DNA of 64,000 nucleotides from Bacteroidota bacterium (GTDB lineage Bacteria; Bacteroidota; Bacteroidia; Chitinophagales; Chitinophagaceae): NCBI GenBank assembly GCA_028876495.1, contig JAGWRO010000038.1, positions 124,001 to 188,000 of the forward strand, read 5' to 3'. Shown piece by piece: positions 36,949 to 45,168 of this stretch (position 1 is its first letter; each line of letters starts with the position of its first letter). The notes under the pieces were generated by a model. It saw only the letters and a program-made list of their open reading frames with translations, ran no database searches and was not told where the DNA came from. The position numbers and the translations under genes were made by a program.

Positions 36949-37920
36949 TTATTTCCGGCGCAGTGAGCCTGGTGTATAACCGAATCTTTTGCGGAAGGCA
37001 GTTATGAAATTAGTCATTCGCGGATAACCGGTAGCAACACAAATTTGCTTTAGCGGTTCATTGGTGGAAAGAAGAAGCTCCCGGGCTTTTTGCATTCTGG
37101 CCTCCTGGAGGCAATCAAAAACACTTAATCCAAAAAGTTGTCTGAATCCGGCCTTAAGTTTAAACTCATTGATTGCAGCAGCTTTCGAAAGCATTCGTAG
37201 GCTAAGTGGTTTTTTACTTAAATCTTCAAGTAGTAATTTGTGAGCCTTAATAATACAGGCTATTTCATAAGGAGTAAAATGATAACGTGCCGAAGGCCTG
37301 TTATATGCATGCTCTAACATAACATATAAGTATTCCCTCACCTTTAAATCAAAATAAAACTGTCTGGTAGTTTCATCAAAAGGGCACTCTAATATTTCAC
37401 GTATAATATCCTGCATCGAAGGAGTGATATAGCATGGATTCTTTATTAACTGCTTCACATGTCCGGCGTTTTGTAAATCTTTTAGTTCCGGAAAATAAAT
37501 AATCAATTGCTGAAAAAGTGCCGGAGAATAAAAGACATCCAAAGTCCTGTATTCTGAATCCTTTTCAAATCTGCAATTGCAATTGGCGCTATCAGCCCAA
37601 AGCATGGTAAATTCGCCCTCTCTTAAATAAATTCTTCCAGCTCCTTTTATTTTATGCCGCAAATTTCCCTTTAATAATATTCGCGAATGAATACCTTCTT
37701 TTCTTGATACAGAATCGAGGGTTAAGGTTTCCAGGAACCTGAAGGCATTTAAACGAAGCGTGTAAAGCTCTGTTATTATCTCTTGTATAATTAATTGACA
37801 GGTATCTTTTGCAAAATATAAAACTTTACTACCTCTCAAAAGCGGTCCGGAATAATTAACGGGCAAGCCCTCCTGGAATTCAATCAGGCTTCCTGAATTG
37901 CTATTGAGGTAAATAGGCAT
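36949..37920 (-). CDS. AraC-family transcriptional regulator
   Basis: A 323-residue protein. The N-terminal 215 residues are a sensor domain. The C-terminal 100 residues hold a double helix-turn-helix of the AraC type (LSMLSKAAAINEFKLKAGF and LKQICVATGYPRMTNFITAFRKRFGYTP). It lies upstream of the MauE-like gene on the same strand with a 98-nt gap and likely regulates the pair. A serine/cysteine-rich spacer NCNCRFEKD in the middle may bind a metal or respond to redox, but that is speculation. Confidence 0.9.
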   Translation of the reverse strand: MPIYLNSNSGSLIEFQEGLPVNYSGPLLRGSKVLYFAKDTCQLIIQEIITELYTLRLNAFRFLETLTLDSVSRKEGIHSRILLKGNLRHKIKGAGRIYLREGEFTMLWADSANCNCRFEKDSEYRTLDVFYSPALFQQLIIYFPELKDLQNAGHVKQLIKNPCYITPSMQDIIREILECPFDETTRQFYFDLKVREYLYVMLEHAYNRPSARYHFTPYEIACIIKAHKLLLEDLSKKPLSLRMLSKAAAINEFKLKAGFRQLFGLSVFDCLQEARMQKARELLLSTNEPLKQICVATGYPRMTNFITAFRKRFGYTPGSLRRK

Positions 37921-38164
37921 AGTTGTTTCTTAGGTTCCATAAATATATTCAACATTACGGAAATTTTCAAATTGCTATTATGAAAAATGAAAAAAATAAG
38001 AATGCCGTTTGTATGAAATTGCTTTTTTATAAGCAGACTTTATTGCAACTTCAGCAACTCAAACATTTGAATAACAAAATAAACAATAAAGAAAAAATAC
38101 AAGTGCCAAATTACTATTATCATAATTGAAAACACAATCTCAGGAAGCAGATATACACTTAAAC

Positions 38165-38725
38165 CTATATCTTCATCCTCTGAATCCTCATAGCATTTAA
38201 TATAGCTAACAGTGCTACACCTACATCTGCAAAAACTGCTTCCCATAAAGTGGCTATCCTTCCAGCGCCAAGAATTAGAACGATTAATTTTACTCCAAAT
38301 GCCAGAGAAATATTTTGCCAAACAATTTTGCGGGTTTCTTTTCCAATGCGAATGGCCGTAGGAATTTTTGAAGGCTGGTCATTCTGAATAACTGTATCGG
38401 CTATTTCTATTGCCGCATCACTTCCTAATCCGCCCATCGCAATTCCCACATCAGCCAAAGCTATTACTGGCGCGTCACTTACACCATCTCCTACAAATTC
38501 AATTTTCAGATTCCGATTTTTTAGTTCCTGCACTTTTTCAACTTTATTTTCCGGAAACAAATCTCCATAAGCTGCATCAATACCTAATTCTTTTGCAACT
38601 TTATCTACCACATTTTGCTTTTCACCTGAAAGTATTACGGTTTTTATTTTCAGTTTATGCAATTGTTCAACAGCCTGCTTCGCATCTTCCTTTATTTCAT
38701 CAACAATGGTGATGTAGCCAGCGTA
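38165..38725 (-). pseudogene. C-terminal fragment of a heavy-metal P-type ATPase
   Basis: About 187 codons encode the end of a P1B-type metal ATPase. The HAD hinge (FVGDGVSDAPVIALADVGIAMG) and the last pair of membrane helices are intact. The reading frame stays open upstream to about 38725 (GYITIVDEIKEDAKQAV), where it ends in unrelated sequence with stop codons. The phosphorylation domain, metal site and all the earlier membrane helices are missing. It must be a recombination or deletion remnant. Confidence 0.88.
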
Positions 38726-38811
38726 TTAATTATTAACGGGTAAATCAGAATTCCGATTATTTATCCTTTTACTGCTGCCATTATTTTGTAGCAAAGAATA
38801 TGTTTATATTA

Positions 38812-38947
38812 TTACTCTTCCTCTCCTGTATTCGTCATTTTTGCCATCGCAAAAAATGCTCCTTTTGTTATAATTTTTGCATCATTGGGTAGATTTTTGA
38901 AGGGCGCTATTTCTGTATAACCCACATCCGATACACCTTTTACTATA
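38812..38947 (-). pseudogene. C-terminal tail of an RND efflux adaptor
   Basis: The minus strand reads VKGVSDVGYTEIAPF, then NLPNDAKIITKGAFFAMAKM and an acidic end before stop at 38812. This is the same pattern as the last 45 residues of the intact adaptor at 61316-62530 (GISNAGFTEVAFPENI, ARIVTKGTYYI). The preceding part of the gene is gone; the frame enters a TonB receptor fragment at about 38947, a direct gene-to-gene junction. Confidence 0.75.
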
Positions 38948-39988
38948 GGCCATTTTCTACTTCACGATTAACATACTTTCCTGTTGAAGGATCAATATTG
39001 TCCAAGACACCTGCACCTCCATCTTCATTTCGCCAAACCAATGCGCGGTTGCTAAACATTAATGAGCTTTTTATATTTAATGAGGTTTGTAGGGAAATGG
39101 TAAAATTAGCAAAAGCTGTAACGATATTCCTTGGGCTTTTTATCCAGTTCCTGCTTCTGAAAGAGGACCGTTGATTAGCTTTAAACATGCTGTCAGTAAG
39201 GCCGCCGAGCATTTTTATTTTATTTCTTAAAAGTGCATATTCCACTCCCATAATCCATTTTTCAGAAGGAGTATATTGCACTTTACCATAGGCTGATAAT
39301 TGCAATTGCTTGCTGTTGGGTCTCCATCATTATATAGTCCTGAATTGTGCAAAAACGTAATAGCTTATTTTATGGATTGTGCATCAGGCAGAATTGAATG
39401 TATTGAATAAACCATTGCTGCCAGTGGTTTGTGAAGTGTATAATTCAAAAGGTTTATCTTTTGGTGGCTCATTTAAAACATAATTTACTATGCCGCCAAA
39501 CTGTGGCCCGAACTTAAGTGAAGCGGCGCCTCTCACCATTTCTATCCGGCTTACCGCTTCTATCGGGGGAAGATAATAAGATTCGTTATAGCCAAATACA
39601 TCCCCGCTGATGTGGTAACCATTCTGCCTGGTGTTCATTTCGATACTCTGGTAAGGATTGAGCCCGCGGGTAGCAATGTCATTCGCTGTAAAGCCGCCGG
39701 TTTCTGTTTCCACAATATTTAATCCTGGAATTCGCCCTAATATCTGCCTGGTATTATTAATTGCTTTATTGGCATCTGAACTATCTACAAGAATAACTTC
39801 ATTCTTTTTGCCTGCATATATAATTCCGTCCCTCACTTCAGGCATGTGACCAGTGCCTCTCACGGTTTTAATGCCATTTACAATTATTTCTTTCAGGGAA
39901 ATAGTTTTAGTAGTATCTTTTTATGTATATGCTGTGCCAGCAAACTTGATGGAAATAACATAATAACCAATAAAACACTTTCTCTCAT
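38948..39988 (-). pseudogene. Truncated, frameshifted TonB receptor, duplicate of the gene at 57374
   Basis: The plug and first barrel strands of a TonB receptor can be followed from the signal peptide near 39988 to about residue 357, then stop at the junction with an adaptor tail. Two frames, 38943-39305 and 39384-39863, are both almost identical to the intact 57374-59545 protein (for instance RIEMVRGAASLKFGPQFGG). A frame change of one base near 39920 and further damage at 39306-39383 destroy the gene. The leader, CTCATTTAAAGA to GGTATTTTCGA, is also shared with the intact copy, so the duplication included the promoter region. Confidence 0.88.
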
Positions 39989-40402
39989 ACTTTAAATAAA
40001 ATTTCATGGGAATCTCATTTAAAGATAGCCTGATTATTTACGTAATCAGGAAAGGTATTTTCGAGAAAGGGGATTTTTAGCTTTATAATAACCAGATGAT
40101 TATTGTGATTAAGAAAGACCTTAAAATCTTTAAGTTTTTCTGGATATACAATTAAAGGAAAAAATTAATAGAACCGGTAACATGACACAACAATTATTTC
40201 TTTTTAAAACTACAAAAAGAAAAGTTTGTATAGTTTTGAATGGAATTGTAGATGCCGGACGGAAATTGGAATTCTACCACCGTTAAATCTTTCATTCCAA
40301 GGCAATATTTAGGGTTCGTTTATCGTTTTCGATGGAAATGAAGGAGGCTATTATTATTTATTACTAAATTAAACACCCTTTAAAACAATTAAAATCAATC
40401 TT
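39989..40402. other. Gene-free gap between a broken receptor gene and a lipoprotein gene
   Basis: The first 90 bases are the leader shared with the intact TonB gene. The rest shows no open frame of credible composition. A TAGTTTTG at about 40226-40233 fits a -7 element on the plus strand and could serve the downstream lipoprotein gene, but it is 170 nt away. Confidence 0.4.
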
Positions 40403-40747
40403 ATGAAAAAAATCCTAATCGGTTCGTTAGTAGTGTTACTGGCAATTTTTACAGTATCCTGCTCAAAAAAGAGTGATTCCGGCCATGCCGTAAAGTATAC
40501 AGTTGGCGGATCTTCAAAACTAAATATCACTTACACAGATGCAGATATGACTGCTAAAACGGTAAGTGGCGTTACTTCAACATGGACGCACACATTTAGC
40601 ACCAGTTCTACAGGGCAGTTGGTTCATTTATCGGTTACAAGCGTGGATGGTACTGGAGTAAATGGCGCTATTTATATCGATGGCCAGCAATCTACTCAAA
40701 ACGACAGCGGAAGCGGCACGGTAAACATTTCAGCACAAATACCATAA
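40403..40747 (+). CDS. Small lipoprotein of unknown function
   Basis: A 114-residue protein with a lipoprotein signal peptide and the lipobox VSC (Cys about residue 20), followed by KKSDSGH. The remaining 85 residues are rich in Ser, Thr, Val and Gly with a predicted beta-sandwich pattern. No family is recognised. It resembles in architecture the 121-residue lipoprotein at 50172-50537. A strong hairpin terminator follows the stop codon. Confidence 0.7.
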   Translation: MKKILIGSLVVLLAIFTVSCSKKSDSGHAVKYTVGGSSKLNITYTDADMTAKTVSGVTSTWTHTFSTSSTGQLVHLSVTSVDGTGVNGAIYIDGQQSTQNDSGSGTVNISAQIP

Positions 40748-40771
40748 AAAAGTATTAGAGGAAATAACAAT

Positions 40772-40829
40772 AAAAGAAACCTTAAGGTTGTGTTCGACAA
40801 ACAGATGCCAATCTTAAGGTTTTTCTTTT
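40772..40829 (+). terminator. Rho-independent terminator after the lipoprotein gene
   Basis: AAAAGAAACCTTAAG (40772-40786) is complementary to CTTAAGGTTTTTCTTTT (40813-40829), giving a 13- to 15-bp stem. The A-rich and T-rich arms make it bidirectional in principle. It would also end transcription from the minus-strand side. Confidence 0.7.
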
Positions 40830-40942
40830 ATATGACACCTAAAATTATATACCAAAATATATTTAAAGTTACCGGATCCTTGAATTCCTAAAGATATCAT
40901 TTGCATCCGATCCAGTGCGTATAAAATTATAGATATCACCAA

Positions 40943-41824
40943 TTAAAATGGTTCTACATGAACCAAAACGTTTATAACTCTTAATTTACTTTCAAGAAGT
41001 GTATCTTTTACCAAATGAGCAATGCGATGACCTTCAATAACACTTAACTGTCCATCTACTTCAATATGAATGTCCACATAATAATCAAATCCCATCTTTC
41101 TTACATAGCATTTCTCTATCCCTTTTACCATAGGAACAGCAGCAGCTATTTCTTTTACTTTCTCAACAATTTCATTAGAGGGAGCTGCATCCATTATTTC
41201 TGATAATGCAGGCCTTAGTATTACAATGGCATTATAAAAAATAAGTGCAGAAGCAGCAAGCGCCGCCCAATCATCCGCGCCTTCGTAACCTTTGCCTCCA
41301 ATTAAGGCAATAGAAATTCCGATGAAAGCGGCTATAGATGTGATTGCATCACTTCTATGATGTTGCGCATCTGCTTTTACTGCCTGACTGTTTATTTTAT
41401 TTCCAACGCTTAAAACATACAGAAACAGGGTTTCTTTAATACCAATCACAATCAGTAGTATCCATAAAGTAAAGCTTTTGGGTAATGCATGAGGTGTACC
41501 TATAAAATTAATTGAATGATAAGCAATCCATGCAGCAGCGCCAATTAAAAAAAGTGAAACTGCAATAGCCGCTAAGGGTTCTGCTTTCCCATGTCCATAA
41601 GGATGTTCTTCATCCGGTTCCTTTATGGCTATTCGTAACCCCAACCATAATAATCCGGAACTTAAAATATCCGCGCCTGATTCTGTAGCATCTGCAATTA
41701 ATGCATAAGAATGTCCTAAATGACCTGCAATTCCCTTTACAAAAATCAATACAACACTTATAGCAATGCCATATAAAGTTGTTCGTATCGCAATAGCAGA
41801 CGGATGAATGTCAATATGCTTCAT
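40943..41824 (-). CDS. Cation diffusion facilitator (CDF) metal exporter
   Basis: A 293-residue inner-membrane transporter. Five to six membrane helices precede a cytoplasmic C-terminal domain. The metal-site aspartates lie in LIADATESGADIL (TM2 region) and in AQHHRSDAIT (TM5 region), and HPYGHGKAE is the typical loop motif. It exchanges Zn, Co, Cd or Fe for protons. It is followed, 139 nt upstream on the same strand, by a P-type metal ATPase. The two give a redundant metal efflux pair. Confidence 0.92.
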   Translation of the reverse strand: MKHIDIHPSAIAIRTTLYGIAISVVLIFVKGIAGHLGHSYALIADATESGADILSSGLLWLGLRIAIKEPDEEHPYGHGKAEPLAAIAVSLFLIGAAAWIAYHSINFIGTPHALPKSFTLWILLIVIGIKETLFLYVLSVGNKINSQAVKADAQHHRSDAITSIAAFIGISIALIGGKGYEGADDWAALAASALIFYNAIVILRPALSEIMDAAPSNEIVEKVKEIAAAVPMVKGIEKCYVRKMGFDYYVDIHIEVDGQLSVIEGHRIAHLVKDTLLESKLRVINVLVHVEPF

Positions 41825-41963
41825 ATAATTTTAGGAGCTATTAAATGTTTAAATATTTATTCAGGAGGAAGTAAAAATAAATTATAGTTTCATAAGATAC
41901 TGCACTGTAAACTGTAAATAACTTCAAATCCTTAAAATTTCTTTGTTTACTATAAAATTAAAA

Positions 41964-43901
41964 TCAAGAGGAAAGAATGAAAGTCTGAGATGATATTTTT
42001 TTGTTGCCAAATAACCTTGCTGAATTAAGAATGAACCCTAATTCGGAAGTAACATGAATTAATGCTGCTACAAGGGGTGAGAGATAACCAGACATTGCTA
42101 ATCCTATCCCAATTGAATCTACGATAACTGTTCCCCAAAAATTAAACATTATGACATTCATTACTTGCTTGCTGATGCGTAGTGCTTCGGGAATTTTCAA
42201 AAGGTTATTTGTAGTAAGCGCCATGTCTGCACTTTCCAATGCGATTTCTGTTCCGGCCCCCATTGCAATACCAACAGATGCTTCCACTAAAGCTGGTGCA
42301 TCATTTATTCCATCGCCAACCATTGCAACTTTTTTTCCTGCTGCATTCAACTCTTTAATTTTTTCTAATTTCTGATGTGGAAGCATTTCTCCTATCACTT
42401 CGTCAACCTGAAGTATTTCACCTATTGCTTTTGCTGTTTCATTAGCATCGCCTGAGAGAAGCAATACACAGCAACCCATTTGTTTTATTTCCTGTACTGC
42501 GTGTTTTGCTTCATTGCGCAATTTGTCTGCAATACTGATTGCCCCTGCAATTTTGTTTGCACTGCTAATAAGTATGGTCGTTTCTCCTTTGTGTTTTCTT
42601 TCGTTCACATAATTTGTTACTTCGCTATCAACAGGAATAGATTTCCGTTTCATCAATGCTTGATTGCCGACTAGAATTTCATTCTGATTTCTTTGTTTGC
42701 AAATCATTCCAAGCCCTGGCAGATATTCAATTGTACCGTAGGATTCATAGTTCAGATTTTGCCCTTTTGCTTTTCGCATGATAGCTTCGGCAAGCGGATG
42801 TTCGGAATGTTGCTCGGCACAGGCAGCCAATTCCAATACCTCATTTTTGCTGATACCATTAAAATTTTTAATTTCCATTACTTCGGGATTACCGAAAGTG
42901 AGTGTTCCTGTCTTATCAAAAACAATTGTGTCCACTTTACTAAGTTGTTCAAGGTAGATTCCTCCTTTTACGATAATACCTTCTTTGGCTGTTCTTCCGA
43001 CACCTGCAAGAACCGCAAGTGGCGTACCTGCTGCCACACCACAAGCTCCTGCAACAATCAAAGCAGCAATTGCGGAAACAATATCGTGTGTAATTAAATA
43101 CGTGATAATGGCGCCGCCAAAAGCAAGATACACAAGGCGCCCAGCCAGTTTATCAGCCACTCTTTGGATGGGCGCTTTTGATTTTTCTGCCTGCTCAATG
43201 ATGTCAATTATTTTACCGAACATCGTGTCCTTACCGATTCTGCTCGCTCTTACTTCCAAAACTCCGTTCTGATTAATAGTGCCAGCAAAAACTTTGCTTG
43301 TCTCTGTTTTTTCTACGGACAAAGATTCTCCGGTAATGGAAGATTCATCCACAAAAGAATTTCCTTTAAGCACCTGGCCGTCCACCGGAATCTTTGTTCC
43401 TGGCTTTATAATAATAATTTCGTCTGGAGCAAGTTCAGCGACTTTTATATCCACTTCTTTATCTCCGCGCCTGATGGTTGCCTGATTGGGAAGCAACGCG
43501 ATTAATTTTTCAATTACTCTTCTTCCGCGTGAAACAGTGAGATGTTCCAAAAGTTCAGCAAACTGAACGAAGAATGTAATGATTGCTCCTGTAAAATATT
43601 GTTGTATGAACAATGTAGCAATTACAGCAATAGTCATGGAAAGTTCCATCGTCATTTTTCGTTCCCTGATATTTTCAAATGCCTCTTTATACATCGGGAA
43701 GCCGCCTACAATAGTTATTGCAAGTGCAATGAAATCAAATGAAGTAATGCTTTTCAATACGTCAAAGAAGCTTAATATTAATCCCACTGCCATAACAGCA
43801 AGGCGTATTAATTCTACTTTATTATTGTGTTCGTGTTCATGCTCATCATGGTCGGCAAGGTTGTCAACGGTTTCTTTAACGGTATTTATTTCTTCGCTCA
43901 T
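41964..43901 (-). CDS. P1B-type heavy-metal ATPase with altered CPC motif
   Basis: From ATG 43901 about 645 residues; the frame opens at 43919. A His-rich head (DEHEHEHNNK) replaces the HMA domain. The phosphorylation motif DKTGTL is at about 335-340, TGES at 195-198, the HP motif SEHPLAEA and hinge GDGINDAPAL are all present. The transmembrane metal site, usually CPC or SPC, reads GACGVAAGTP (ACG at 292-294), a rare form. Metal selectivity is therefore unclear. It is divergently arranged with an AraC regulator at 43982. Confidence 0.92.
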   Translation of the reverse strand: MSEEINTVKETVDNLADHDEHEHEHNNKVELIRLAVMAVGLILSFFDVLKSITSFDFIALAITIVGGFPMYKEAFENIRERKMTMELSMTIAVIATLFIQQYFTGAIITFFVQFAELLEHLTVSRGRRVIEKLIALLPNQATIRRGDKEVDIKVAELAPDEIIIIKPGTKIPVDGQVLKGNSFVDESSITGESLSVEKTETSKVFAGTINQNGVLEVRASRIGKDTMFGKIIDIIEQAEKSKAPIQRVADKLAGRLVYLAFGGAIITYLITHDIVSAIAALIVAGACGVAAGTPLAVLAGVGRTAKEGIIVKGGIYLEQLSKVDTIVFDKTGTLTFGNPEVMEIKNFNGISKNEVLELAACAEQHSEHPLAEAIMRKAKGQNLNYESYGTIEYLPGLGMICKQRNQNEILVGNQALMKRKSIPVDSEVTNYVNERKHKGETTILISSANKIAGAISIADKLRNEAKHAVQEIKQMGCCVLLLSGDANETAKAIGEILQVDEVIGEMLPHQKLEKIKELNAAGKKVAMVGDGINDAPALVEASVGIAMGAGTEIALESADMALTTNNLLKIPEALRISKQVMNVIMFNFWGTVIVDSIGIGLAMSGYLSPLVAALIHVTSELGFILNSARLFGNKKISSQTFILSS

Positions 43902-43981
43902 TTTTTTTGGGTTTGGCAAATTTACTTCATTGAAAAATTAGCAATAGGTAAAAACCCGGCATTTTTCAGTAGTTTTATAGT

Positions 43982-44875
43982 ATGAAGTCATTACAACTCT
44001 TTCAGAGTGTTGAAGTAAGTATTAAAGAATTAAAATCAAATACATCAGGTCTGCACAAACATAATTTTTTTGAATTGGTATATGTGCTTGACGGGTCAGG
44101 CATTCATACTATAAATGAGAACAATTACGAGTTTAAGAAAGGCGATGTATTTTTATTAACGCCCGATGATGCTCATACCTTTCAAATTGTTGTTCCAACC
44201 CGCTTTTGTATTATTGACTTCACTAAAAGCTTCTTTTCAAAAAGTACAGGCAGGCAAGAGGAAAAAATGGACGTAAGTGAATTTTTTAAACGACTGGAAT
44301 TTGTATTTCATAACCACCACAATGTTATGGGTAACATTATATCAGCTACTGATAAAAATATATTCAAAGTTTTAGTTTATCAACTAATATCAGAAAAAGA
44401 GAATGAGCAGTCTTTTAATGAGATTATTACGCAAAATATCGTTTTTTTACTTCTTCATCTGATTGCCAGAAACATACAAAACAATATCAGCAATTATTTT
44501 AAAAAGGAAAATCCCAAGAATAAAATGCATGAAATCACCACTTACATCCAGGCAAATATTTACAACAAAGAATTAATTAAAATAGAAAATTTAGCTAAAC
44601 ATTTTAATAAATCTTCAGACCATTTAAGCAGATATTTTAAAACACAAACAGGTAGCACCATCAAAGATTACATTACCCGTTACAAACTCAACCTTATACA
44701 AACAAGATTAAAATTTAGTGACCTTACTATTTCAGAAATTGCCCATGAAATGAATTTCACAGATGAAAGCCATCTAAATAAAACATTTAAAAAGGTTTTT
44801 GGAAAAACAGTTACGCAATTCAAAAAAGAAGAAATTGCAACTGCTGAACATAGTAGCAAACTAACAAATATTTGA
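43982..44875 (+). CDS. AraC-family regulator with cupin sensor
   Basis: A 297-residue protein. The N-terminal cupin-like sensor starts with HKHNFFELVYVLDGSGIH (residues about 24-42) and includes KGDVFLLTPDDAHTF. The C-terminal AraC HTH pair is complete (KIENLAKHFNKSSDHLSRYFKTQTG; DLTISEIAHEMNFTDESHLNKTFKKVFG). It is 80 nt from, and divergent to, the P-type ATPase gene, so it may regulate that gene. A hairpin terminator follows it. Confidence 0.92.
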   Translation: MKSLQLFQSVEVSIKELKSNTSGLHKHNFFELVYVLDGSGIHTINENNYEFKKGDVFLLTPDDAHTFQIVVPTRFCIIDFTKSFFSKSTGRQEEKMDVSEFFKRLEFVFHNHHNVMGNIISATDKNIFKVLVYQLISEKENEQSFNEIITQNIVFLLLHLIARNIQNNISNYFKKENPKNKMHEITTYIQANIYNKELIKIENLAKHFNKSSDHLSRYFKTQTGSTIKDYITRYKLNLIQTRLKFSDLTISEIAHEMNFTDESHLNKTFKKVFGKTVTQFKKEEIATAEHSSKLTNI

Positions 44876-44902
44876 GATTCTTCTTTACATTGCAGAATCT
44901 TT
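44876..44902 (+). terminator. Terminator after the cupin-AraC gene
   Basis: GATTCT (44876-44881) pairs with AGAATC (44894-44899) and is followed by TTTT. The 6-bp stem starts right at the stop codon of the AraC gene. It is short but well placed. Confidence 0.5.
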
Positions 44903-44937
44903 TACTAAATACTTACTTCCAAAAATGATTCAGCTTT

Positions 44938-45168
44938 TTATAAAGAAAATATAAAAGTATTATCCAAATTATTATCATCACAATTGCAAACACCCAATTC
45001 GTTTTTTTTATATACCTGCTCATTTTTTGTCACTTTTTCCCTTGCATCATCCAATATTATTTTTTGAATCAGTTTTATTGAATCTATATTTCTGATTTTA
45101 ATTGTTTTGCTTTTTCTTTTAATTTCTGAATGAACATCATAATTTAATTCTCGGAGTTTTCGTCTCAT
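44938..45168 (-). CDS. Small basic protein, coupled to a TonB receptor gene
   Basis: A 76-residue protein that begins with MRRKLREL. Its ATG overlaps the TGA of the TonB receptor gene (ATGA at 45165-45168), so it is translated with that gene. It is basic and polar in its first 60 residues; a C-terminal CNCDDNN stretch may coordinate a metal. I know no family for it. The coupling is the main evidence that it is real. Confidence 0.5.
   Translation of the reverse strand: MRRKLRELNYDVHSEIKRKSKTIKIRNIDSIKLIQKIILDDAREKVTKNEQVYKKNELGVCNCDDNNLDNTFIFSL

Noticed and set aside
37923-38129. Short plus-strand frame left of the broken P-ATPase
   Set aside because: Very rich in Lys, Asn and Gln, no homology seen, and probably random in AT-rich DNA.
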